Assembly (NCBI RefSeq): GCF_964204645.1
Contig: NC_134031.1
Coordinates: 6,679,001-6,743,000 of the forward strand
Direction: 5' to 3'
Origin: Tubulanus polymorphus
Taxonomy: Eukaryota; Nemertea; Palaeonemertea; Tubulaniformes; Tubulanidae
DNA: 64,000 nt
Positions 31,602 through 43,200 of the stretch are shown here, piece by piece. The first letter of the stretch is position 1. Every line of letters starts with the position of its first letter. The translations under genes and the position numbers were made by a program. The notes under the pieces were generated by a model. The model was not told where the DNA came from, ran no database searches, and was given only the letters and a program-made list of their open reading frames with translations.

Positions 31602-31928
31602 TCAATCAACAATTTCTAAATCATGATGACCGTCTTCATTTTTCCCATGATATATTATTTTAAATCCTACTAAATCTTTCAATTCCTCCGTACTCAATGA
31701 AACCCATTTATCGGGTAAAAACACTTTAAATTCTCGCGATGTACTTACATTACAGTAGCTTAAATTAGCTGATACTTTCTCTCCATATTTAGTTTTTATC
31801 TTTTCTAATTTCAATATTTTATGTTCAATTTCTTTTGTAACATCAACTAACTTTTTTATTTCAAATTGTTTTTTTGCTGGTTTTATTCTGTTATTTATTG
31901 TTGATAAGAATGCTTTTCTATCTCCCAT
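31602..31928 (-). CDS. Small Polinton end-gene protein
   Basis: 108 residues, intact. The N-terminal half is basic and helical with KLVDVTKEIEHKILKLEKIK; the C-terminal half looks like beta strands (REFKVFLPDKWVSLSTEELK, FKIIYHGKNEDGHHDLEIVD). I connect the FKVFLPDKW..LS.EEL pattern with a short protein often found at Polinton ends, but cannot name it. The start codon is inside the right terminal repeat, mirror to the polymerase-side gene, so both outer genes share one promoter sequence. Confidence 0.6.
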   Translation of the reverse strand: MGDRKAFLSTINNRIKPAKKQFEIKKLVDVTKEIEHKILKLEKIKTKYGEKVSANLSYCNVSTSREFKVFLPDKWVSLSTEELKDLVGFKIIYHGKNEDGHHDLEIVD

Positions 31929-32012
31929 TTATAAGGAAAAAAAATATTTGTGGCGACGAGTGGTGTCTCGCCCTCTCGCCCTCTGATCTGAAACCCACAT
32001 ATTACAATTACT
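31921..32012 (-). repeat. Polinton right terminal inverted repeat
   Basis: Reverse complement begins AGTAATTGTAATATGTGGG and continues through the GAGGGCGAG unit (present twice here, once on the left) to CCTTATAAATGGGAGA. Followed by the CATATT duplication. Confidence 0.9.
31926..31948 (-). promoter_or_regulatory. Start-fused signal of the right end gene
   Basis: On the minus strand ATATTTTTTTTCC then TTATAAATG; mirror copy of the left terminal signal. Confidence 0.6.
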
Positions 32013-32129
32013 CATATTAATTCGGTTTTTTGATTGTCAAGGCTACCCTTCGTAGACATTTATCGCATGGAATTAAGTTGATTTCTGATACTCGAAAATG
32101 AGTAAGGTATCGTTTATATATAAGATTTA

Positions 32130-32275
32130 GTTAATTACATTTAGCAACACGTTTATATCATTACACCATCGGCAAAGTGAATAGATTTTAATTATTTGGA
32201 GATAATTCATACTATTGATGTACAGGGGCTGAGAATGGAGCCTTGGGGAACTCCACAAATAAAACGCGACAAGAA
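32130..32275 (-). pseudogene. Degenerate LINE reverse transcriptase scrap
   Basis: Read on the minus strand, CGVPQGSILSP (about 32,255-32,225) is the RT motif before the catalytic palm. Some 80 bases later, with an internal deletion and frame changes, SIHFADG is a decayed FADD box. Nothing else of the element is visible. The rest of 32,019-33,300 has no gene that I can support. Confidence 0.55.
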
Positions 32276-33310
32276 TCAAAGATATTTATATACTATACAT
32301 AATTCGGAGATGATTTAAATCTATCCCCCTCCCCCATACATTTCTATTTTTTAACAATATCGAGGGCATTAGAAGCAGTCTCAAATAGATTTTGCATCAT
32401 TTTTGCAGAATGATGAATAAAGCTAGTCCTCATTGTATAGATCAACTGAATGAAAGTCCGGGCCTAGAAATACAAAGATCCGGTTTATCTTATTCCCGAT
32501 TCGAATTTCTATGATAAGAAGCTATTCAGGCCCTATTCTTTTTACGAATCGATGTTTGTCATCCTACGAATGTATTGAAAATATCATATTTCCAAATGGT
32601 ATAATTGAAATAAGGTTTTTAATGTTATCTTTGTTTCAGTCGTTTCTTCGGACGTCCGTTTCCGAGTAAGATTTTTTGAAGGGATATGATGGCGAAGTCA
32701 GTCTATTGTCCGAATCCTCAAACTCAACACTGATTTCCGTCTATTTAACTATTCAAAAAGCGTTGAGCATAAATTAAGCTATCAAAACTTGTTGCCAAAA
32801 TTCCCCCGCATGTTCCTCGAACGACGACGAAAATGCGATCGACGACTGTACATTTTCTCTTTCCACACTGCAAATAACACTCACACTCAATTATAGAAAA
32901 TCGGCAGCTTGTTGTGTTAAGTGAAAACTGTCAGAGGACAAAGAATAACGAACAAGAATAAACATTGAAGGAGTATGAAATATAGATTAAGTATGAACAA
33001 GAATTGTAAGTGAATTCTAGCTTTGCTATATAGTTCTAGAGGATTGTCTTCTTCTAAATATCACATTCACATGAATTCAAGTATATCTAATTGACCGCCT
33101 AAACAATGAACATTAGGTAGGTAATTGTGGAATTGTGTTGTTTCGTGGAAAGAAATCAAGTAAATTTACTCGATAGCTTTGGTACATGCACTTTGTTATG
33201 TCTTAGAAAACTATATCAGCTTGAAGGAACCACTGAGAACGTGGTGGAATATAAAAATCGACTTTAATCAAACAATTTATTCACGAGTTAAATTTCTATT
33301 GATCAAAACC

Positions 33311-33500
33311 TTAAAAAAACTTAGTCACTTTCTGTAACTGGACGAAGATATCCTTCACCGCTTTTCTAAATTTAGCGTTGGTCAAACAATAGATCAAGGA
33401 ATTTACCGACGAGTCGACGATCGAAAAGCCGAGACCTATTTTTCTGAAAACCATCGAATTGATCCGAATGTATAGGGAGATGACCCATATCATTCATGCA
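33311..33500 (-). pseudogene. GPCR fragment (TM7 and tail)
   Basis: The minus-strand reading NSMVFRKIGLGFSIVDSSVN, then SLIYCLTNAKFRKAVKDIF aligns with TM7 and the proximal tail of the GPCR at 9,746-10,852 (VFRKIG, VDS..N..IY, TN..FR). Everything upstream of TM7 is missing: a MITE starts at 33,512 and the far side of that MITE shows no TM6. It is a truncated paralogue rather than an exon of the intact gene, since the intact one has its own TM7. Confidence 0.65.
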
Positions 33501-33511
33501 TTCCACAAAAT

Positions 33512-34161
33512 TATGGTGGCTGATTCGGCCTTGTAAAAACACCTCAAATGGTGCAAATTTTTTTTACAGACGCCTTTAAGTCGTTTTAACGAAAATTACC
33601 ACGTTAAAACGAGAAATTACCGCGATAATACGGGATTTTTTCGTTTTATCTCGCGATAAAACGAGAAAAAGTCGCTTTATCGCGAGAAAAAAACTAAATT
33701 TTTTCCTTGTATTGCCACGTTAAAACGAAAAATAGCGCGATAAAAAGAAAAATTACCACGTTAAAACGAGAAAAACTTTTCCGTATTATTGTGACGTTAA
33801 AACGAAAAAAAGCGCGATAAAACGAGAAAATTATCGCAATGAAATGATTTTTTTTATTCGTTTTATTCATCATGATAAAACGAAAGAACAAATCCATTTT
33901 CTTCATTTTCCGTTTTAACGTGGCAATAAAACGAAAAAGTTCGTTTCATCGCCCAATAAAAGAGTTTTTGTTTTATCGTGGGATAAAACGACTTTTTCTC
34001 GTTTTAACGCGGTAATTTTCGTTTTATCGCGCTATTTTTCGTTTTAACGTGGCAATAAAACGAAAGTTCGTTTCATCGCGCGATAAAACGACTTTAAGCG
34101 TCTGTCAAAGAAAATTTGTAAGTCTGTCATTTTTGATTAAATGGCCGAATCAGCCACCATA
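33512..34161. mobile_element. Foldback/MITE M1 with AACG-word arrays
   Basis: Inverted ends TATGGTGGCTGATTCGGCC / GGCCGAATCAGCCACCATA, so a TA duplication with a TGGTGGCTGATTCGG terminus. Second-level inverted repeats (ACAGACGC..TTAAGTCGTTTTA) follow. The interior is an array of words of the type CG(A/C)GATAAAACGA and GTTTTAACGTGGCAATAAAA in both orientations. No coding capacity. Confidence 0.8.
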
Positions 34162-35071
34162 CATTTGGCATGAGGGAGGAATTTTTACATTGATTTTCGT
34201 TACCGAAATCACCGCATGCCAGAGCTAATGCACTCTGAATGTTTTGAACCCGGATCTTCATAAATTTCGGTCGCCTGATTCATTATCGGCGTAGCACAAA
34301 ATTTTCTTCAACTTCCAAGAACGACAAAAAAAGATTTTACGAACACAGATATATTAATGCGGGCGGGAGTATTCTATTTGCGTTTGAAAACTAACGTGAA
34401 AACACTTGACGCGGGAGCGCTCATTTAAATTTAACCCGATTTTCGTCACTGATTTTTCCGACGCCCGCGGTGTTGAGAAACACGGTTTCATTTTTGAATG
34501 GCCTAAAGGACGTCTATGTACATTTTAACGAAATGTGCATGCATAGAGTGCCGCAATCACTTATAGGACTGAATGTAGATGCAACTCACCCCCTAGTATC
34601 CTAGGCAGTTAACATCACTAGCTGGAGGTTAAACAGTTCAAGATCCTGTGTGGCCGGCGCGCTCGTCTTAGCCTACTGCGTTTGTTATGAAAATTTTTCT
34701 CAAAATGCACGTGAATGACATTGCCGTGTCGAGCTAACGTAGATTACTTTTTCAAAAGTGTCTGCACCCATTAAACGAAATATGAAGAAAAAATTTTTTC
34801 CGACGTAAGTTGCACCGACACTGCGGTTTCAAATGAAAGCTTTTTTCCAAATTTGAATTTAGTTATTCTATCTAAAAATCATTTCCCGCGAATTCCACGC
34901 AAAGCAATAACTACGTTCGGTGCCTGACACTAATCCGGAAACCTTTGAAATAGGGAAATAAGTCGGTTTCGTTCTCGTAGAATTCAATTTATTTTTCTAT
35001 TGATTATCATTTAATAACGTCGTTTTAATGCAGATTTTATTGTATTTTGTATCAGATTCATTTCCGTTATG
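34162..35071. other. Intergenic, 3' flank of copy A
   Basis: No gene or clear repeat seen. Contains ordinary AT-rich sequence and the region downstream of the copy A stop codon. Confidence 0.4.
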
Positions 35072-36807
35072 TTATGGTGATGGATGATCAAGGTTCATCT
35101 CTGTGGATACAATTTCACCGCCCGTCACGCCTGTGTCAAACAGCTCAATTATTCGTGGAATACTTATGTGTTCCTGTAATAGACGCCAGATTTTTGTTAG
35201 GAGTTATTTATTTCATTAAAATATCGCCGTCAGCTTGATACATACCATCAGTGGTCCGACTCGTTGTTGCTGTTCGGTACAGAACGGTTTCACCCGACGA
35301 ATCATATCATATATCTTCAAGGAAACCACTTCACCTGTGAAAAAGCCGCCCACCATTCTACCATCTCGTCCTGTTCGGTAAAGGTGTGACGCATAATTTA
35401 GCAGTTATCACGGCAGAAGTGAGAGAGAGAATTTAGACTTTCAAACGGATGATTTGAGAACAGTCCGAACGTTTTTTAATAATCAATTCTCTGGACCTAC
35501 CTGGTGCCCCGTATCCAACCGAGAACGTGTCAACTTTGCAACAATCCGTGTACGTAACGTTCATATCTAGAAACGGAGTTGGGTTAAATCGGAACGTAGA
35601 AGATACAATCTGTTGCTTGGTCGAGATGAAATCTAACTTTTCCGTTTTTTCACCTTCAAATAGATAAAACAAATAATAAACGTACATTTCAGATCCGTCA
35701 TTGGACTCATCGCTTATGTTCATACGCCCGATAAGATGAACGAGATGGAAACTACGTTTACAATGATCTCAAGTTATTTCGGAAAATATAACAGAAAACT
35801 AGCATATATTTTACAAGGACATAAAAAAAATATATTATTTAATGATATTATATCTGGTGTATACCATAAACTGCTTGTAATAGCAACATTTTCCGGTTCA
35901 ACAGTTGCTATATAGAATATTGGGAAGATTTTTTTCTGAAAACTTACGCAAGAAGCATCGTTTCCGGTCATTGGACATCATCCGGTCATAATCCTTTTGT
36001 GGTGGGAATTTAAGGTTTTGACATTTTCCACCGGGTTGGCCCTTGTACTCAATGTTCATGACACCCTACAAAATAGAAGATTCACCCGAAATCAAGTTTT
36101 CGATTGGCTCTGGAAACATGGCGTCTCACTAAACACACAAAGTCCTGCATTTTTAAGACTCAATTCCGTTACTGAGAACGATTAGGTCTTCAACGGTAAA
36201 TAAAGACAGTAAAAAAATGTAAAGCAATTCGTATGTTAGAGTAATTGGAAATCGTTTACCGCTTTCGCATCCGTATATACGTCCAGTATGACGTAGTCGG
36301 AATATGAACCCTTCGCCTGTCTAAACGGAACCGTTGCAAAATCGGCCCGGATGCGACCTCTATAGGCGTCCGTGAAAATCCTGAAAATCAATATTAAATA
36401 TCAATTCTTTATGCACAGATATAAATTACATGTATATGTTCAATTTTTGTGTTCGTAAAAACATTCATAAATATTATTTACTATAGGTGATAACCTGAGT
36501 CCATTGAATAGATGTATGATTTATGCTTTGAAGATATGAACTGTATTCATAATGTTTTGACTTATATCATGTAGAATCCTATTCGTTACCTTCCATATAC
36601 TTTGATTTCAGGATTTTTCGTCGAAGGTATGTTCTTCAAAGTAATTTCGGTAAGCGCTGTCATCGCTTTCGGGAAGCAACCGCATTCCGATTCCCCGAAC
36701 TTCAATGTACTTGTCACGAAATCCTGGTACGGTGAAATGATTGGATCTGTGGTAGCCTCGCTGAGGGCTACAAACCCCATCAATGCGACCAGCAACAAAC
36801 ACTTCAT
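35072..36807 (-). CDS. Secreted ependymin-like protein, copy A (six exons)
   Basis: Exons on the minus strand: 36,590-36,807; 36,260-36,380; 35,948-36,065; 35,501-35,653; 35,246-35,370; 35,072-35,173. All junctions are GT-AG and the frame stays open for 278 residues. A signal peptide (MKCLLLVALMGFVALSEAT) is followed by ECGCFPKAMTALTEITLKN, AYRGRIRADFATVPFRQAKG, GKCQNL, RCF, TYTDCCKV and a closing VVSLKIYDMIRRVKPFCTE, then a 45-residue tail. Seven cysteines and the order R.R.(D/E)...YV.LDV...GV.N.E.KG..GKC...L fit ependymin-related proteins, which are secreted, disulfide-bonded lipid/calcium-binding proteins. The match is by eye and divergent; the tail is an extra. Confidence 0.75.
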
Positions 36808-37259
36808 TTTTCTTTACTAGATTTGTAGATTTTGTAACAAAGATTAGTAACCAAACACGTCGTTTAGGTTTTGACTCCGCACACAGTCGTCCGTACAATT
36901 TTTCCCCGCTTTTATACTGTGGCGAATTCAGCTCTTTATGTTCCGATGATATCACAATTATATTTTTTACTTATTGTATCATACCATAAAATGTGCCATC
37001 ATTGATATATGGATCACTCGATTGGCTCATGAAATATATAGTCATTTAGAGTAAAATAATTATTGGGCAATTTGTCTGGTATCTAGGTATCTAACACAGA
37101 CACCGAAAAAAAGATAAAACCCGAAAACAAACACATCTATTCATAGTTTATAATCGTAGATATAATGTAAATGTAATGTAGCACAAGTGTTCATTAAATC
37201 ATTATAAAGATCTTGTACACAATATGATAAATAAATATATTATTATAATGTAAATTAAA

Positions 37260-38150
37260 AAATGCCGTCATTGAATAAGACGTACATGGCTAAAGTTTGT
37301 GCCCTTGGTAATCGTCGCGAATTTTATCATTCAATTACTTTTAAAGCCAGAAAATACGCAGCCGTATTTGAACGAATACTTTGCCAAATTGACACAAACA
37401 AACTATTTTCATGACTTTGCGAGATTTTTAGCCGACTTTTAAGTCGACTTTTCGAGATTACTATCGGGAAGCTGCCGCACTCCGAGTCCCCGAACTTCAA
37501 CGTACTTGTCACGAAATCTTTGAACGGTGAAATGTGGGGATCTGTGGAAGCCTCGATGAGGGCTATACAAACCCCACCAATGCGACCGGCCGCAAACACT
37601 TCATTATCTTTTTAACCAGATTTATAGACTTTGCAATGAAGATTAGTAACCAAAACCCCTCGTTTAGGTTTTGACTCTATTCAATCTACATCTATGCTTG
37701 AAAATAGCTCCAAATTATCATCATGCAGATAAACTTCCCCGGCACTCGTTTCCCTGGCGAATTCCGCTCTTTGTGTCCCGATAATATCCATAATAAGTCG
37801 TTTACGTATTGTTTCATCCCAAAACAATTTGCCAAAATAATGATGTATAGTCACTCGATTGGCTCGTAAAATACATGCAGGGTAGAACCATTACTGGACA
37901 ATTTCTCTGGAATTTTGATAGACGCCGAAAAAAATCAGAACCGAGAAAAACACATCGATTCATGATATATCCGTAGATATGTTGTGAATCTAAAATGCCA
38001 TCACTGACTAGAACACATGGCCAAAGTTTGAGCCTTTGGTAATCGTCGCGATTTGTATCATTCAATTCCCTTCAAACCCAGAAAATTCGCACGCGGCTTT
38101 AACTATTTACTTTGCCGAACTGACACAGGTAAACAGTTTTCGACTTATTC
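37260..38150 (-). pseudogene. Duplicated exon 1 and upstream region of copy A, decayed
   Basis: The stretch 37,470-38,150 repeats 36,690-37,410 in the same order: exon 1 fragment (SPFKDFVTSTLKFGDSECGS at 37,470-37,560), the TTAGTAACCAAA block, the CACTCGATTGGCTCG block, and the CCTTGGTAATCGTCGCGA block at 37,305 and 38,035. The exon 1 copy lost its signal peptide frame and donor, and no further exons follow. It is a partial tandem duplication. Confidence 0.65.
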
Positions 38151-40295
38151 GTAGAGACCTGCCGGAAATAACATGTTCACAAAATGCCGTGCATCGAAAC
38201 TCGTAAATTTTGTACCGTACACTTTCGTTGTGTGCAATTGGTGCCATTTAAAACTTAGATTGGGCCGATCGAAGATGAAACGGTGCGAAGATGAAACCGT
38301 GAAACGTCCAAATTACGCAGTATAATTAACATTCAAAGTTCGGTATTTTTTTTCGCAAAAACAATATGCTCCATCCAGAAAAATTATATCATTGCTGTTC
38401 CTTATATGGTTACTTCGTAGCCTACGGACGAATGGATCGGATCAGACAGCGTTCTCTTCACGCAACTATCGATACAGATACGTAAAATCACGAGGGAATC
38501 GGATTTTTTGTATCGGTCTTTTTGTCATTGATGAAATGCAGGAGTCATTCCAATTTGCTGTACTTTTCGGGATATTCGCTGATGCAGAAATGATTGGGCT
38601 GAAGACATGGTTCAATTCTAATATGCGCTGTATGCGACAATACTTAACTGAATAATGACCTCAAATTAATCTTTTTCGGAGCAAAAGAGTCACACAAAAT
38701 GTGTAGATCTACTTCACGTTTCGTACGTTCCTTCGCGGTACTCTAATTAGAGAAGGCATATAATTGTATCGCATTTAATTGATTTTTCGAAATATGTCTC
38801 TCAAATTTCAAAATTCCAATTGGTTCTGGTTCCTTAAGTACCCGGTACTGTTGGGCATGTGGCGTATTTATTTTTGAATATTCAGAATTCATGAAAAGCA
38901 AGACCATTGGGCTCAAGTAGGGTATTGCATAGTATAGTTCCTTCGCGTATGCTTACTGCGTTGTTCGGTTTATGTGTATCCCAAAGAAAGTTGTCATGTC
39001 AACACATTCACATCGCCAGCCATTAACATTCCATGTGTCAACGTGTCGACGTATCTACCAACCAACAAATTAACTATTAACGATCTATTAACCTCATACA
39101 CCAAACACACCACGTGACCAAACACATGATCAACCCCATACTTGAAATACAAATTGCATTTCTATGTTTCTTTAGTCAATTCCAGTTCTCTAATATTAGT
39201 TTCAACACGGTTAAGCCTTCAAAATCACAGGAGATTCATTATTTATTTTCAGCACTGTCAACGTGAGATGCGCCTCCAAAAAAGACAAACGTGGGGACGG
39301 TTAAATATGGCATTATTCACATTGCTACAGAACGACGTCGATACGTGACGGCTCTTTTTTTCCAAATCAAAAATGAAACTTTCGCAGCTGATTCTTATAG
39401 TTTACTGTTTCGGTTTAGATTTACTTCCTCTTGTTTGTTTGTGTTTTGTGGTCACCCGTCAACCAGTTAACCCACGATTTTTCTACATACATTGGCGACA
39501 ACATTGCGACGTGTCGTCCGTCGACCGTCAACCAGCGGATGATATAGGTCTATGCACTCTATCGTCTCTCATTTTTGCCACTACGATCCTTGTACATAAA
39601 TTGTCGACAACATTGCATCGTGTCATCCGTCGGCCGTCAACCAGCGGGTGAAATGTGCACTCTATCATCTCTCCACTGGGCCAACCAACAAACAACCAAC
39701 AGTCAACTGTCACTAGTCGTCGGTCAACGTGTAAATGAACTGTTCCTTTGCCGGGCATTTATACCCAATTATCAATGTATTCATGCGCCAATGTATTAAT
39801 GCGCTGATACATTAACCGCACAACTTATTAACTCTACGCCAAGGCACTATACTATGCTATATCCGACTTGGGCCGACCATTGTACTAAATTAAGCTACAT
39901 TGACCGCAGCCTGCCCTTGTATATTTCCCCGATTGTCTGGAACTTTAAATTTTCTCGACGAAGCCTCAAAGTGTTTCTTGTATTGATTGTCCTTTTGGCC
40001 TAAGGCCTCGAGGATAGTTGACTTAACATTTGATAATTTAGCCAGCTCCAATAATTCAACTAGACATTTTCTAGATTTGCTATTCTATCCCAAATCCCAT
40101 TTCCAGTAGATTCCCGATAAAAAACAAATCCAGAACTGATGCGAGTGACTAAGATTCGATCTAGGATTCAATTTTATTTGATATATCATATCAACTATAA
40201 TTCATTTTTCTGTTAATCATTATTGATATCATCGTTTTCACGCAGATTTTGCATTTTCAATTAGGAAATCGTTAGATATCGATTCCATGGTTAAC
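38151..40295. other. Intergenic between copies A and B
   Basis: No gene supported. A tandem duplication of about 107 bases lies at 39,490-39,700 (GCGACAACATTG...CGTCCGTCGACCGTCAACCAG and its copy). The repeat CCAACCAACAAAC-type wording around 39,050 and 39,680 is low complexity. Confidence 0.45.
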
Positions 40296-43200
40296 CTAAG
40301 GTTGTTTATCTGCGGAGATGATGTTACCGTCCGTATCGCCTTGGTCGAACAACTCAATCAATCGCAGATAATTAATGTTTTCCTGAAAATAAACGCCAGC
40401 ATTTTTTTAGAAATTATTCCATCGCTCCATCGAACACCAAGCCGCTTGACACATACCGACAGTGGTCCGAGCTGTTGTTGCTGTTCGTCACAGAACGGTT
40501 TTGGAAAAGAGAACAAGAAAGCCACTCGGCCTTCAAGATCTATTTCAATTTGACCACTTTTACCTGTTCGGAAAAAGAAAGTGACACATTCCTAATCAGC
40601 GGCCATTCACTTTTCACGACAGTGATAAAGATTGTATCAATTTTAATTTACTTATAATCAGCTATAGATTCGGCTCAGATAAAATAATATTCTGATTGTT
40701 CTACCTGGTCTCCTGAGTAATCTATAAGAGACAGTGTCGAGTTTGCAACATTCCCTGTACGTGATATTGAAATCATTGAAGGAATCCGGTTGGTAGCGGA
40801 ATGTGGAAGATAATATCCGTTGTTTGGTCGACATGAAATCTGTTTTCTCTGTTTTATTACCTTCAGATAGACAAAACGAAAATATCTCTGCTATGAGGGC
40901 ATAATGGTGAATGTACATTTCTAATTCGTCGTCGGGCCCATTGCCTGTATACATATGCGGAATAAGGTTAACGAAATGGAAAACTACTTTGTAATTTCAT
41001 GTCATTTCAAACAGAAAACTCTAACTAATGCACAATAACATCAAGCATATACTATAAGAAATTGTCGATATGTAGACCAGAAATTGCTTCAATTAGCACC
41101 AGTTCCCGGTTCAACAGTCGCTACGCCAGATACTGATATATTGGCAAGTTATTTTTTTCCTTGAATTCTTACGCAGGGAGCATCGTTGCCGGTCATCACG
41201 TGTGTATTCCGGTGTTGTTGAAGATTGTTGAAATTTCAGATTTTGGCATTTTCCACCGGATTGGCCCTTATGCGCGATGTTTAATAGACCCTATATGAAA
41301 AGAAAAGTTTCAACTAAACATTCAAGTTTTTAGATCGCCTCTGTAAACAGGGATTCTGAAGAATTAAGGCCTCTGATTACACTCTAAATTATGGTGGCTG
41401 ATTCGGGCCAAGTTAAAAAAAAAGAAAATTCCGCGCAATATACCGCGCAAAAAAAATATATTGCTTCCGAAATTTACCGCGCAGAAACGCGCCAAAACGA
41501 GCGCAGAAACGAGGGCAGAATCGAACTTTGTTTCTGCGTCCGTTTCGTGTCTACGCGGTAACGACGCTGTTTTTAACACGTGATACAGTCCCGAGGCCAA
41601 ATACGAAAATTATCGAAAAATCATCGAATACATATAAGAACAGCATCCTCACTTACAATTGATTAACTAATGAGAAAAATTGATTCGAATTTGATTTAAA
41701 TGTAGAAGAAATTGAAGCACGGTAACCCATCCTAGTGGATCATCGCTTGCCACTGTAGCGATGCCGGTATCCCATTGATTGGGTTACAGCTTTTTTTCAA
41801 TAAAACTTCCTTTAATCGATGGTCTATTCTCTGATGAAAGCCAGTTAATTGTATCATTTGCAAATGTACAGTGTCAAACGAATTCTATTCTTACTAATTG
41901 ACGTTAGGTGGTAACTAGTACGTTAAAATGTTTGAGTTAACAGTTACTAAAATTGAAAATAATATTACTTTACTAATCTTTCAATTCATTGTCAAAGAGT
42001 AAGCTCGGTAAAGTGAGGGAAAGGAATTGTTTACCTTTAGAAATGACCTTATAACGTCTCATGCCGTTGTGATCTACTTATCGAGAATACGCGTGGCCTC
42101 AGGACTGCATCACGTGGTTAAAACAGAAATATTACCGCGCAGAAACGAAACGGACGAATAAACGAAGTTCGTTTCTGCGGGGCGCAGAAACGAGAAATCA
42201 CCGTGCAGAACGAGCGCATAAACGAAGGTTCGTTTCTGCGCTCGTTTCTGCGAAGCAATATAAATTTTTTTGCGGCATATCACACGGATTACTTTGTCTT
42301 TTGCCCGAATCAGCCACCATACAAAATAGACTACACATGAAAGGTCCACATTTGTTTCTGTAGTCTTCAGAGAATCACTGAGTACAAGAACGAACAATAT
42401 CAATGTCTCATCGAATACAACGAGACTAGCAGTACGATATAGGTTAACTATTTTATTTGACGCACGAGCTTTCGCTACTAATGTATAGAAGCTTCATCGA
42501 GTGAATTAGTGAAGCTACTATACATTAGAAGCTAAAGCTCGTGCGCCAAATAAAAATACTGGTCTTGTTGCATTTATTCTACACCCGGTTAACATGGCTC
42601 CTCTACAAAATGTCTCATTAGTATAATAAACTGAAATTCGTATATGTAACTGTTACCGTTTACCATATATTACCGTTTTCAGATCTACAAATACGTCCAG
42701 TATGACGTGGTCCGAATATGACCCATACGCCTCTAAATACGAAACTGTGGCAAAATCAGCCCTGATGCGACCTCTATAGTAGTCTGTGTATAGGCTGTAA
42801 ATCAAACGTAACATCCTCACATCATAACCGTTATGTATTTGAAAAAATCTGGCAGAAATTCGCAAAATTGACAGGAGACTTATCAATCTAGACGCAACAT
42901 ACGGAATGTCTGGCGAAGTATGGTGACTGATTCGGGATATGTCAATATGGTTTTTTCATCCTCCACGAAAATGAGGATAAACTGATATTTCGGTTTTGCG
43001 CGCTAAAAGATTATTATTCCGCGATAAGATTTGTTTTTGCGCGGTCGCTAAATCGAAGATTCGTTTTTGCGCGCTAAAAGTTTGTTTTTGCGCATTTTCC
43101 TGTGGGATGAAAAAAAAATATTGACATGTCCTGAATCAGCCAGCGTAGACGAAGAGCCATATCAATGACTCTATTTATGAAAAGGATTTATTTTGAAATC

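Larger units (their letters stand above)
11087..32012. mobile_element. Complete Polinton/Maverick element with nested insertions
   Basis: Boundaries are exact: inverted ends both starting AGTAATTGTAATATGTGGG and flanked by CATATT duplications. Length is 20,926 bp, of which about 3.7 kb is a later LINE and about 0.85 kb a structured insert, leaving ~16.4 kb, within the family's 15-20 kb. It carries the diagnostic set: protein-primed PolB, rve integrase with chromodomain, A32/HerA-type ATPase, double-jelly-roll major capsid and penton-like protein. An adenovirus-type protease was not recognised. Base composition is far more AT-rich than the flanks. Several genes are broken, so it is probably an endogenous, defective copy. 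Confidence 0.95.

Noticed and set aside
11087-32012. Free giant-virus or bacterial contaminant instead of an integrated element
   Set aside because: Exact inverted ends and a 6-bp target duplication inside spliced animal sequence show integration.
36602-36820. Plus-strand open frames opposite exon 1 of each copy (also 43,324, 50,479, 54,180, 58,473)
   Set aside because: They are antisense shadows: the minus strand has signal peptides, consistent splice sites and shared protein motifs; the plus frames share only what exon conservation imposes.
37327-37599. Seventh functional copy of the ependymin-like gene
   Set aside because: Only a decayed exon 1 is present, without signal peptide frame, donor or later exons.
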